From assembly GCA_050331295.1 (NCBI GenBank), contig JBHJGZ010000003.1, positions 371,469-435,468 of the forward strand: a stretch of 64,000 nucleotides of DNA, in the 5' to 3' direction. The stretch comes from Kuafuiihalomonas sp050331295. Lineage in GTDB: Bacteria; Myxococcota; Kuafuiibacteriia; Kuafuiibacteriales; Kuafuiibacteriaceae. Numbering within the stretch: the stretch's first letter is position 1; every line of letters starts with the position of its first letter. Shown piece after piece: positions 7,888-16,001 of this stretch. The notes under the pieces were generated by a model. It did not search any database and was not told where the DNA came from. It saw nothing but the letters and a program-made list of their open reading frames with translations. A program made the position numbers and the translations under genes.

Positions 7888-8277
7888 ATGCAACCCACGC
7901 GCTTTCGCTGCACACGCTGCAACCGATGCTGTGAGGAGGCCGGAACGGTGGTGCTCTCGGCTGTCGAATTAAAGCGGGTTGCCAAAGCTCTCGGCCTGAC
8001 GAGTGCACAATTCAAGACCCGGTACGACGTCACTTGGGAGCCGGAGTTGTCGCGGTTTTGCCTCGACGCGCCCCGCGGCTGCCCACTCCTCAGTTCCGAA
8101 GGATGCCGCGTACACGAGGTGAAGCCGATTCAGTGCCGTACCTTCCCTTTTTGGCCGGAACTCGTCTCCGCTCCACGCGAGATGCGTTCCCGATGCGAGG
8201 GCGTCGGCCATCCCGACGGCGAGGTTTTCTCGGTCGCGCGAATCAAAAAGCTGACCCGCGGAATCGGAACGGCTTGA
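7888..8277 (+). CDS. YkgJ-family cysteine-cluster protein
   Basis: About 129 residues with the YkgJ (UPF0153) pattern: CTRCNRCC at the N-terminus, a second set in CPLLSSEGCRVHEVKPIQC, then RTFPFWP. The eight or so cysteines probably hold a zinc or Fe-S centre; the biochemical role of the family is unclear. I chose ATG 7888 because homologues begin just before the first cysteine motif; a GTG at 7837 would add 17 residues. It ends 10 bases before the uvrA reading frame becomes usable. Confidence 0.85.
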   Translation: MQPTRFRCTRCNRCCEEAGTVVLSAVELKRVAKALGLTSAQFKTRYDVTWEPELSRFCLDAPRGCPLLSSEGCRVHEVKPIQCRTFPFWPELVSAPREMRSRCEGVGHPDGEVFSVARIKKLTRGIGTA

Positions 8278-8287
8278 AACTCGAGGC

Positions 8288-11200
8288 CTGAATCGACGGA
8301 TCGAAATCCGCGGCGCGCGGACCCACAACCTCAAGCACGTCGACGTAGACGTTCCACGGGAGCAGCTCGTCGTCATCACGGGTCCGAGTGGAAGCGGCAA
8401 GAGCTCCCTCGCCTTCGATACCCTCTATGCCGAAGGTCAACGCCGATACGTCGAGTCTTTGAGCGCCTACGCGCGGCAGTTCCTCGACCAGATGGATCGC
8501 CCAGACCTTGACCAAGTCGACGGGTTGCCTCCGGCCATCGCGATCCCGCAGCGCACCAGCGTCTCCAATCCTCGTTCCACTGTGGCCACCCTGACCGAGA
8601 TCCACGACCATCTCCGTGTCCTGTACGCGCGGGTCGGCACCCCTTTCAGCCCCCATACCGGTCGACCGCTCCGGGCCCTCACAGCGGCCGAGATGGTCGG
8701 CGAGCTCATGAAAAAGCCCCGCGGGACCCGAATCGAAGTCCTGGCACCGGTCGTCCGGGGCACGAAGGGACGACACGGGAAGGTTTTCGAGCGCCTCCGT
8801 AGAGCCGGGTTTCACAGGCTCCGAATCGACGGCCAGCCCTGGCGGCTGGATGAAGAGCCGGAGCTCGATCCTCGAAGACGCCACGATGTCGAAGTCGTTG
8901 TGGACCGAGTGGTGATCAAGCCAAGCATGCGGGCTCGCCTTTCCGAATCCGTCGACCTTGCCCTTCGTCTCTCGGACGGACTTGTTCTCATCCATGACTT
9001 GACGGACGGCACCGAAGCACTTCGAAGTGAACACTGCTCCGAGCCCGAGACGGGTTTCTCGATGCCGCCCTTGGAGCCCGCATTGTTCTCGTTCAACAGC
9101 CCGTTCGGCGCTTGCCCCGTCTGCTCGGGGGTTGGCACCGTTCAGCGCTTCGATCCCGACCTGGTGGTCCCGGACCCGTCGATACGGCTCCGCGACGGTG
9201 CCGTCGCACCCGTGAAAGAGCGGCTTCGCGATGTCCTCCCCATCTTTGAAGCCCTGGCCAAACGTCACCGGACCCGGACTGACCTTCCCTGGGACCATCT
9301 CCCCGAGGACATGAAGACCGCGGTGCTCCATGGGACCGGCAACGAGGCTTTGGACGTTCGTTTCGAAGGCCTTCATGCGAGCCATCGTGTCCAGAAACCC
9401 TACGAAGGCGTCATTCCCCAGCTCGAACGACGGTTCCGGGAAAGCGCTGCCGAATCCGCCCGGGCCGCGCTCCGCCAGTACGCGCGGACGCGACCATGCC
9501 CAGACTGCCAAGGTACCCGTCTCCGCCTCGAGGCCCGCTGCGTGAAGGTGGGGACCCAACGAATCGACGAGGTGGTCGCGATGTCGGTTCAGACTGCGCT
9601 CTCCTGGGTGGAAAGGCTCGACCTCGACGAAGAAGCGAAGACCATCGCCGAGCGTCCCTTGCAGGAGCTCGCCGGGCGCCTTCGATTCATGTCGTCGGTC
9701 GGCCTCGACTACCTGAACTTGGATCGCGCCGCGGCAACCCTGAGCGGAGGCGAAGCTCAGCGCCTTCGGTTGGCGACCCAACTGGGCCGTTCTCTTACGG
9801 GTGTGCTGTATGTCCTAGATGAGCCATCCATCGGTCTGCATGCTCGAGACACCGAAAGATTGATTGCGACCCTCCGTGCCCTTCGAGACCTCGGCAATAC
9901 CGTCATCGTGATCGAACACGATGAATCGACCATCCGCGCGGCCGACTGGGTGATCGACATGGGACCGGGAGCCGGCCAGGCCGGCGGACATGTTGTCGGT
10001 CAAGGACCTCCCGAACACATCGAGCCGTCCACATCACCGACCGCACGATACCTGACCGGTATGCGGTCCCTCGACGTGCCGTCCTCTCGCCGTAATCCGG
10101 CCGGCTGGCTAGAGCTCCATGGGCCGACCGGCCACAATCTCAAGGGAGGCCGTTTTCGCTTTCCACTCGGTGTCTTCATCGGAGTCAGTGGCGTTTCCGG
10201 CAGCGGCAAATCGACCCTCGTGAGTCAGACGCTCCTTCGCACCTTGCAGGCACGCCTTCATCACTCTCGGACCGCGGTCGCGCCATACAAAGACCTGGTT
10301 GGTCTCGAGCAGTTGGATAAGGTGATCGCCATTGACCAACGCGCGATCGGCCGGACGCCGCGTTCCAATGCGGCCACCTACACCGGCCTTTTCGACGACG
10401 TACGGGCGTTGTTCGCGCAGCTCCCCGAAGCCAAGTGGCGAGGATTCAAGCCCAGTCGGTTCAGTTTCAATGTCAGAGGCGGACGATGTGAGACCTGCAA
10501 AGGGGATGGCGTGGTCAAGGTCGAAATGCAGCTGCTCCCAGACGTGTACGTCCGATGTAGGAGCTGCTCGGGGCGTCGCTACAACGAAGAGACCCTCACG
10601 ATTCGCTACCGTGGAGTCACCGTTGCGGATGTTTTGGACATGACGACTGATGATGCGTTCGCAACGTTTCAATCGGTTCCTGCGATGGCTCGAAAACTCG
10701 GGACGCTCCAACGGGTCGGACTCGGCTATCTCCGGCTCGGGCAGGGCGCGAATACGTTGTCCGGCGGCGAGGCCCAGAGGTTGAAGCTCGCGAAGGAACT
10801 CGCGCGTCGCGAAACCGGCCGAACGCTCTATGTGCTGGACGAACCTACGACCGGCCTCCACTTCGACGACATCCGCCAGCTGCTTCGGGTGCTGAATGAA
10901 CTCGTGGATTTGGGGAATACGGTCTTGGTGATCGAGCACGATCTCGACGTTCTCAAGAGCGTGGACTGGATCATGGATCTGGGTCCCGAAGGTGGGGCCG
11001 GGGGCGGACGATTGGTGGCCGAAGGTCCACCCGAGACGGTGGCGCGAAGCGAGGGTCACACCGGACGCCACCTTCGTCGCGCGCTGGCCCATAGGGCCAA
11101 ATCCGTGGCCAAAATGCACCTTCGAGCGCATTCTCCCGTTGCAGGAGCCCGCGAATCAATGACCGCAGCAGTCCTTTCCGACCCTTCTCTCGACCTCTTT

Positions 11201-12112
11201 GATGCCGTCGAAGACCTCAAACAGACGCTGAACGCCGTCGTTCTGGCCCACTATTACCAAGACGCGGACATCCAAGATGTGGCGGACTTCATTGGGGACT
11301 CCCTTCAGTTGGCCCAAGCAGCCGCCAAGACCGAGGCGGACGTGATCGTCTTCTGCGGAGTGCACTTCATGGCGGAGACTGCGAAGATCCTGAATCCGGA
11401 CCGTCTCGTCCTGCTTCCCGACCTCAAGGCAGGATGCTCTTTAGCCGACGGCTGTCCTCCCGACCGCTTCAGGGCCTTCCTTAATCAGTATCCAGATCAT
11501 TTCGTGGTCAGCTACGTGAATTGCTCCGCGGCCGTGAAGGCCATGTCCGACGTGATCGTGACGTCCTCGAACGCCAAAAAGATCATCGACAGGATTCCCG
11601 CGGACCGGCCCATCGTCTTCGCGCCCGACCAGCATCTGGGGCGCTATCTCATCCAGCAGACCGGCCGGGACATGGTCCTCTGGCCAGGTACTTGTCAGGT
11701 GCACGAACTCTTCTCAGAAAAGAAGTTGCTTCAGCTCAAGACACGGCACCCGGATGCGAAGGTCATCGCGCATCCAGAGTGCGAAGCATCGGTCTTGGCG
11801 CTTGCGGACCATATCGGGAGCACGCGCTCTCTTCTCGAGTATGTCGAGTCGAATGACGCACCATCCTTCATCGTGGCCACCGAGCCCGGAATCATCCACC
11901 AGATGGAAAAGCGTTGTCTCGGCCATGAGAAGACTTTCATCCCGGCGCCGCCTGATACGTCCTGCGCCTGCAACGAATGTCCTCACATGAAGCTCAACAC
12001 CCTCGAGAAGCTCTACCTGGCAATGCGCCTCCGACGGCCGTCTCTGGATTTGGATCCGACCCTCATGGAGCGGGCACGTACTCCGATCCAGCGCATGCTG
12101 GACTGGTCCTGA
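8288..12112 (+). CDS. uvrA: UvrA-NadA in-frame fused reading frame
   Basis: UvrA is the damage-recognition ATPase of nucleotide excision repair. Residues 1 to about 935 are a full UvrA: Walker A GPSGSGKSS (32-40), a LSGGEAQR signature near 485, a second Walker A GVSGSGKST near 636, a C-terminal zinc module CETCKGDGVV...CRSC (about 736-762) and a second LSGGEAQR near 824. There is no stop after the UvrA part. A linker of roughly 25 residues runs straight into quinolinate synthase NadA, giving 1274 residues. No ATG, GTG or TTG exists between the upstream in-frame stop (8252) and conserved sequence. CTG at 8288 is the best-placed start but has poor ribosome-binding-site spacing. The first UvrA CxxC pair is degenerate (E and T in place of C). 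Confidence 0.88.
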   Translation: MNRRIEIRGARTHNLKHVDVDVPREQLVVITGPSGSGKSSLAFDTLYAEGQRRYVESLSAYARQFLDQMDRPDLDQVDGLPPAIAIPQRTSVSNPRSTVATLTEIHDHLRVLYARVGTPFSPHTGRPLRALTAAEMVGELMKKPRGTRIEVLAPVVRGTKGRHGKVFERLRRAGFHRLRIDGQPWRLDEEPELDPRRRHDVEVVVDRVVIKPSMRARLSESVDLALRLSDGLVLIHDLTDGTEALRSEHCSEPETGFSMPPLEPALFSFNSPFGACPVCSGVGTVQRFDPDLVVPDPSIRLRDGAVAPVKERLRDVLPIFEALAKRHRTRTDLPWDHLPEDMKTAVLHGTGNEALDVRFEGLHASHRVQKPYEGVIPQLERRFRESAAESARAALRQYARTRPCPDCQGTRLRLEARCVKVGTQRIDEVVAMSVQTALSWVERLDLDEEAKTIAERPLQELAGRLRFMSSVGLDYLNLDRAAATLSGGEAQRLRLATQLGRSLTGVLYVLDEPSIGLHARDTERLIATLRALRDLGNTVIVIEHDESTIRAADWVIDMGPGAGQAGGHVVGQGPPEHIEPSTSPTARYLTGMRSLDVPSSRRNPAGWLELHGPTGHNLKGGRFRFPLGVFIGVSGVSGSGKSTLVSQTLLRTLQARLHHSRTAVAPYKDLVGLEQLDKVIAIDQRAIGRTPRSNAATYTGLFDDVRALFAQLPEAKWRGFKPSRFSFNVRGGRCETCKGDGVVKVEMQLLPDVYVRCRSCSGRRYNEETLTIRYRGVTVADVLDMTTDDAFATFQSVPAMARKLGTLQRVGLGYLRLGQGANTLSGGEAQRLKLAKELARRETGRTLYVLDEPTTGLHFDDIRQLLRVLNELVDLGNTVLVIEHDLDVLKSVDWIMDLGPEGGAGGGRLVAEGPPETVARSEGHTGRHLRRALAHRAKSVAKMHLRAHSPVAGARESMTAAVLSDPSLDLFDAVEDLKQTLNAVVLAHYYQDADIQDVADFIGDSLQLAQAAAKTEADVIVFCGVHFMAETAKILNPDRLVLLPDLKAGCSLADGCPPDRFRAFLNQYPDHFVVSYVNCSAAVKAMSDVIVTSSNAKKIIDRIPADRPIVFAPDQHLGRYLIQQTGRDMVLWPGTCQVHELFSEKKLLQLKTRHPDAKVIAHPECEASVLALADHIGSTRSLLEYVESNDAPSFIVATEPGIIHQMEKRCLGHEKTFIPAPPDTSCACNECPHMKLNTLEKLYLAMRLRRPSLDLDPTLMERARTPIQRMLDWS
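11159..12112 (+). CDS. nadA: Quinolinate synthase NadA (C-terminal part of the fusion, or internal start)
   Basis: Condenses iminoaspartate with dihydroxyacetone phosphate to quinolinate, a step of NAD synthesis. From ATG 11159 it gives 317 residues, a normal NadA length, with the three [4Fe-4S] cysteine sites: DLKAGCSLAD (C93), GTCQVHE (C179) and the CACNECPHM group (about 269-274). Other conserved parts are AHYYQDADIQD and HPECEAS. GGAG lies 11 bases ahead of the ATG, so independent translation is possible, but the frame is also continuous with uvrA. Listed separately so the enzyme is not lost. Confidence 0.9.
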   Translation: MTAAVLSDPSLDLFDAVEDLKQTLNAVVLAHYYQDADIQDVADFIGDSLQLAQAAAKTEADVIVFCGVHFMAETAKILNPDRLVLLPDLKAGCSLADGCPPDRFRAFLNQYPDHFVVSYVNCSAAVKAMSDVIVTSSNAKKIIDRIPADRPIVFAPDQHLGRYLIQQTGRDMVLWPGTCQVHELFSEKKLLQLKTRHPDAKVIAHPECEASVLALADHIGSTRSLLEYVESNDAPSFIVATEPGIIHQMEKRCLGHEKTFIPAPPDTSCACNECPHMKLNTLEKLYLAMRLRRPSLDLDPTLMERARTPIQRMLDWS

Positions 12113-12134
12113 GTCGCGTAGGATATCTGCTCCG

Positions 12135-13280
12135 TTGAATGACCTCGAAACGCTGAGGCCGACCCACGCCGTCGTCGACCTGGACGCCCTCGAGCACAAT
12201 CTGAAGCTCGTACGGCAGCGGGTGGCCCCTCGGCCCATGATGGCCATCGTCAAGGCTAATGCCTATGGGCACGGACTGGTCGAGACCGCACGTGCCATGG
12301 CGGACATGGGCGTCGATGCGTTCGGGGTCGCGTTCCTCGAAGAGGGCATCGCGCTCCGTCATGCAGGCGTCGCTCAGCCCATCCTCGTCCTGGGAGGACT
12401 CATCGGGAATCAGATCGAGGCATTCATCCTGGCCGACCTCAGCATGACAGCGTCATCGGTGTACAAGGTTCGGCAGATCGACGAAGTCGGCCGGCGACTC
12501 GGTCGATCGGGCCGCGTCCATCTCAAGGTGGATACCGGAATGGGAAGGATCGGTATGCAGTGGGACACTGCGCACCAACTGATCGAAGCGAGTTTGTCGG
12601 CACGCCATTGCCAGATCGAAGGAATCTTTTCTCACTTCAGCTCTTCCGAAGCCTCATCCCAGGATTTCACCCGGCTTCAGCTTCGGCGTTTCCGGGAGGT
12701 TTTGGGCCTGTACGCGGCCGAGGGGCGAACGGCACCCTGTGCCCACATCGCAAACTCCGGTGCGGTCCTACAACACCCTGAAAGCTGGCTTGACATGGTT
12801 CGACCCGGCCTTCTTCTCTATGGAATCGCACCCGCCCCGCATCTTCGAACCATCCTCGATCTTCGCCCAGTCCTCTCACTCCACACCCGGGTGGTCTTCT
12901 TCAAAGTTCAGCGGGCCGGGCGGAGTGTGAGCTACGATGAAACCTTCGTCCCTGCTCAGGATACCCGCATCGTCACCCTTCCGGTGGGCTACGGGGACGG
13001 ATACAGTCGCCGCCTCTCGAATCGGGGAGAGGTGCTCATTCGGGGACGCCGTTACCCGGTGGTGGGCCGGGTGACCATGGATGCGGTGATGGTCGACATC
13101 GGGCCAGAGGGGACGGCCTACAATGGAGATCCGGTTGTGCTGATGGGTCGGGACGGCTCCGGTCCAGGCATCACGGCGGAGGAGCTGTCCGGATGGATGG
13201 ACACCATCCCATACGAGATGTTGGCGGGTATCAACGCCCGAGTACCCCGTCGATATGCGTCGGCACGCCGCTCAATGTGA
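12135..13280 (+). CDS. alr: Alanine racemase
   Basis: PLP enzyme that interconverts L- and D-alanine for peptidoglycan. 381 residues, typical. The PLP lysine is K40 in KANAYGHG; the second catalytic base is Y267 in GRSVSYDETF. Other conserved blocks are KVDTGMGRIG, HIANSGAVL, TLPVGYGDGY, GRVTMDAVMVD and PYEMLAGINARVPR. Start TTG at 12135 with AGGA about 11 bases upstream. It follows nadA by 22 bp and overlaps the convergent gene's 3' end by 9 bp. Confidence 0.96.
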   Translation: MNDLETLRPTHAVVDLDALEHNLKLVRQRVAPRPMMAIVKANAYGHGLVETARAMADMGVDAFGVAFLEEGIALRHAGVAQPILVLGGLIGNQIEAFILADLSMTASSVYKVRQIDEVGRRLGRSGRVHLKVDTGMGRIGMQWDTAHQLIEASLSARHCQIEGIFSHFSSSEASSQDFTRLQLRRFREVLGLYAAEGRTAPCAHIANSGAVLQHPESWLDMVRPGLLLYGIAPAPHLRTILDLRPVLSLHTRVVFFKVQRAGRSVSYDETFVPAQDTRIVTLPVGYGDGYSRRLSNRGEVLIRGRRYPVVGRVTMDAVMVDIGPEGTAYNGDPVVLMGRDGSGPGITAEELSGWMDTIPYEMLAGINARVPRRYASARRSM

Positions 13281-13892
13281 TGTTCGGGGGACCGAATCGA
13301 GGATGGCCCGGAGCTCACCAGGGCTGAGTCGTTCCGGATGGGCGAGGTCCAATACCGAAATGCCGGCGGCGCGGGCCAGATGGGACAGGACGGCATCCGG
13401 TTCTGGGGCCTTCTTCCGAACGACTTCCACGATGCTTCGAACCTGGTTCACGTCCTGGCTCCGTAAAGGTGGGAGACGTGATGAAAGTGCGCTGGACACA
13501 CCTTTCTCGGAGCTCTCGGCCGCGCTATGAGGGCGCGCGGCGAATCCGGCACGGCCGGCCTCGACCAGTTGCCGCACTTGCGCTCGGACCATGCCGAGCG
13601 GCCAGCTCCCATCGAATACGAAGGCTCCGAGCATTTGGTCTCCCACCGTCGCCAGCAAGACCCGGCCTTCGGCTGATTCCGCACTGACCCATGTTGCAGG
13701 GCCCCCGGAACCCGAATGCCGCAACATGATTTGCGCGGATTCAAAGAGATCTCCCACTTGGCCAGCGAGTTCTTCAGACGTCTCCCGAGGTTTTCGAGCC
13801 CAATGGTGAACGAGGAGACGATCCGGTATCGTCAACCAGACGACTTCCAGAAGACCCGGAATGGCTTCCGCTAACTGGTCGAAGGTGGTCAT
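13272..13892 (-). CDS. Roadblock/LC7-like protein B of the ParA operon
   Basis: 206 residues. The first ~115 fit a roadblock fold: a start helix (FDQLAEAIPGLLEVVWL), DRLLVHHW strand, a long helix with SAQIMLRH, paired strands RVLLATVGDQMLGAFVF, and the closing helix PLGMVRAQVRQLVEAG. The last ~60 residues form an extra helical region with no recognised family. The start ATG 13892 overlaps the upstream TGA as ATGA. Roadblock proteins usually dimerise and control small GTPases; no GTPase is encoded nearby, so the ParA-like ATPase is the obvious candidate partner (inference). Confidence 0.7.
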   Translation of the reverse strand: MTTFDQLAEAIPGLLEVVWLTIPDRLLVHHWARKPRETSEELAGQVGDLFESAQIMLRHSGSGGPATWVSAESAEGRVLLATVGDQMLGAFVFDGSWPLGMVRAQVRQLVEAGRAGFAARPHSAAESSEKGVSSALSSRLPPLRSQDVNQVRSIVEVVRKKAPEPDAVLSHLARAAGISVLDLAHPERLSPGELRAILDSVPRTSH

Positions 13893-14404
13893 AGCCCGGG
13901 GTCGAAGACCTGTCCCATCGCTTCGCGGATCCAAGCGACTTCCTCTTTCGAAAGGGCGGGCTCACCGTACACACCCAGTGCCATACGACCCATCGACGTC
14001 TCGCACCAGATCACGCTGAACCGTGCGTGGTCCCCGATACAAACCGACCACTCCGCCACCATTCCGCCCCCCAGCAGGCGGGCAACCGGAGCCAAGGCGC
14101 GTTCAATGTGGCTGGCCAAGACGCGGTGACCGGGCACCTCATGACGCCAGACACTCAAGCCGTCTTGGTCGGCCACAAAGAACGGACGTCCACCCAAAAG
14201 TTCTGTCAGCCATCGCGCAAGGTGAGCGACCCGGGCATGGATGGTTCGCGGCGAAGGCGCCTCGGCGGACGGAGCTTCTTCGGGCGGCACGAGGCGGGCA
14301 TCCTCGAGGTGCGTCACCTGGTCTGATGCCGGTGCCGTTTCGTCCAGCCATAACCGGAGCAGATCCGGCTCAATCCACGAGAGCGATCGGGACATCCGCT
14401 TCAT
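13889..14404 (-). CDS. Roadblock/LC7-like protein A of the ParA operon
   Basis: 171 residues from ATG 14404 (ATG 14395 is an alternative). After a proline/glutamate-rich leader (about 25-55), residues 55-170 show a roadblock pattern: IHARVAHLARWLTELLGGR helix, FFVADQDGLSVW strand, HIERALAPVARLLGG helix, FSVIWCETSMGRMALGVYG strands and a final helix SKEEVAWIREAMGQV. It overlaps the ParA-like gene's end by about 35 bp and the next gene by 4 bp, so the three are tightly coupled. Fold assignment is from pattern only. Confidence 0.68.
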   Translation of the reverse strand: MKRMSRSLSWIEPDLLRLWLDETAPASDQVTHLEDARLVPPEEAPSAEAPSPRTIHARVAHLARWLTELLGGRPFFVADQDGLSVWRHEVPGHRVLASHIERALAPVARLLGGGMVAEWSVCIGDHARFSVIWCETSMGRMALGVYGEPALSKEEVAWIREAMGQVFDPGL

Positions 14405-15185
14405 CCTGTCCGTGAAGGCCCAAACGGTCTTCCAGTTCGGCCGCCAAAGACTCGAAGACCGCCGCCACGGGTGGCGGCCGCTTGCGCAGCAGTCCGACCG
14501 GAACCCCGGACGCGCTCGCCTCAAGAAAGTGCCGGTCACGAGGAATTGAAGATTGGAGCACCCAACCCGCCGGAACGGTGCGGCAGATGTCCTCCGCAAT
14601 GGCCACGGAACTGGGGTCTGAACGCTGAAGCATCGTTACCAGGAGTCCCAGCAGTCGTGCCGATGAGCCTTCGGTCTCGAGCGACTTGATGATCTCGAAC
14701 GTTCGCATGAGCGTCCGGGCCGCGATGGGCTCTGCTTGAACCGGAACCAGAATATGGTGCGCCGCTCGGAGGGCCCCCATCGTCGCTCCCACGAACCCGC
14801 TCGGTGTATCCAGAAGGACCACGTCGTCGCCCTCCAATTCACGCAAGAGGGCCTGCGTGGCCCGTCCATCTTCCAGATGACTTTGAAACGTCTGGGTCTC
14901 GAGGGGAGGTATCCTACCCACCGGAATGAGACTCAGTTTCTCCAGCCGGGTCGGAATCCTGATGTCTCGAATCCGACGTCGTCCATGCAACCATTCGGCC
15001 ACGCCATCGCGCTGGGCGACCTTTCGAGTCAGCGAGAGGCCGATCGCTCCCTGCGGATCCAGGTCGACGACGCAGGTCTTCGTACCCCGCCGCGCCAAGG
15101 CGAACGCCAGATTCAAGGTCACCGTGGTCTTTCCGACCCCTCCTTTCTGGCTGACCACCGCGACCGGGTGCACCCACCCATTCAA
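14370..15185 (-). CDS. ParA/MinD-family ATPase
   Basis: 271 residues with the deviant Walker A motif SQKGGVGKTTVTLNLA (about 12-27), a VVDLDPQG switch segment near 39-46 and VVLLDTPSGFVG Walker B near 121-132. Such ATPases position DNA or large complexes on the nucleoid or membrane. No parB lies beside it, and the partners are two roadblock-like proteins, so it is probably not the chromosomal Soj. The start TTG 15185 is preceded by AAGG about 8 bases upstream; GTG 15173 is possible. It follows the HAD gene by 27 bp. Confidence 0.9.
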   Translation of the reverse strand: MNGWVHPVAVVSQKGGVGKTTVTLNLAFALARRGTKTCVVDLDPQGAIGLSLTRKVAQRDGVAEWLHGRRRIRDIRIPTRLEKLSLIPVGRIPPLETQTFQSHLEDGRATQALLRELEGDDVVLLDTPSGFVGATMGALRAAHHILVPVQAEPIAARTLMRTFEIIKSLETEGSSARLLGLLVTMLQRSDPSSVAIAEDICRTVPAGWVLQSSIPRDRHFLEASASGVPVGLLRKRPPPVAAVFESLAAELEDRLGLHGQDEADVPIALVD

Positions 15186-15212
15186 CGCGTGGCCTTACGA
15201 CGCCGCAAGTTT

Positions 15213-16001
15213 TCATTGCCTCGCGATCATCTCCAGAATCCTCGTTGCAACCTGCGCGAATCCCCGACCTCCGCGCGCCTCCGCAACGTACATGGGACCG
15301 CCGTGCTCGGGCCAGGAGAAGTCGCGCACGTTGGCCACCCCGACCGAGCGACGGAAGGCGGCAAAGGCTGGCTGGTCATTGGGCGAATCGCCCACGTACA
15401 CGGCGGTTTCGGTATCCTCATCGCCCAAGACTTTCTGAATCATGCTGAGCTTGTTCCAGTCCCCGAACCAACCGTTGACGTGGATGGAGCTCACTTTGGC
15501 CGTGGCCCCGGCTTCTTCGAAGATCTGGACGATGCGCTGGACATCGCCCGGAGACAGGGGTCCGCGGTCCTCCGCCACATCGATGGCCAAGTCGAAGAGC
15601 CGAAACGGCTGGTCCGCCGCGACCCCGGCCTCCGGCACTTCTTTCAGGACTCGATGTCGCACTGCATCGAGCCGTTCCTGGAATCGCAGGCGCGTCTCCA
15701 CTGATACGGCGTATTTGCGTTCGACGAAGCGTTCCTCTCGATGCAGCCGGTAGAACAGCGCTCCGTTTTCTCCGATGACGCCAAACACCGGCCACTGTCG
15801 AGCGATCAGGTCGCACCAACCGGCCGGTCGTCCCGTTACCACCACCACCCGAACGCCGAAGTCCGACAGCGCCCAGAGGCTTTGATAAGCGTCCGGTCCC
15901 AACCGGCCCTCATCCGTCAGCGTGTCATCGATATCCGTGAACACCCAGCGCACCGGACCATCGAAGGTGGGGTCGAAAAGCGGATAGGGCTTCATGTCCA
16001 T
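15213..16001 (-). CDS. HAD-superfamily (type IIB) phosphatase
   Basis: 262 residues. Motif I is FTDIDDTLTDEG (about 21-32; nucleophile and acid aspartates D23 and D25), followed by VVVTGRPAGW (motif II) and the GENGA signature seen in the IIB/Cof and sugar-phosphate phosphatase groups. Motif III lysine is probably in the GDWNKLSMI segment and motif IV is VGDSPNDQPAF. The substrate is likely a sugar phosphate or similar small molecule. Its start overlaps the end of the Rieske gene by 10 bp. Confidence 0.85.
   Translation of the reverse strand: MDMKPYPLFDPTFDGPVRWVFTDIDDTLTDEGRLGPDAYQSLWALSDFGVRVVVVTGRPAGWCDLIARQWPVFGVIGENGALFYRLHREERFVERKYAVSVETRLRFQERLDAVRHRVLKEVPEAGVAADQPFRLFDLAIDVAEDRGPLSPGDVQRIVQIFEEAGATAKVSSIHVNGWFGDWNKLSMIQKVLGDEDTETAVYVGDSPNDQPAFAAFRRSVGVANVRDFSWPEHGGPMYVAEARGGRGFAQVATRILEMIARQ

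Noticed and set aside
8243..9781. Reverse 512-residue open frame
   Set aside because: It lies opposite the N-terminal half of uvrA, whose motifs are intact; a product of GC-rich codon bias.
14370..15185. Chromosomal ParA (Soj) for the nearby parS-like sites
   Set aside because: No parB is adjacent and its conserved partners here are roadblock-like proteins, so the canonical parAB is more likely outside the window.
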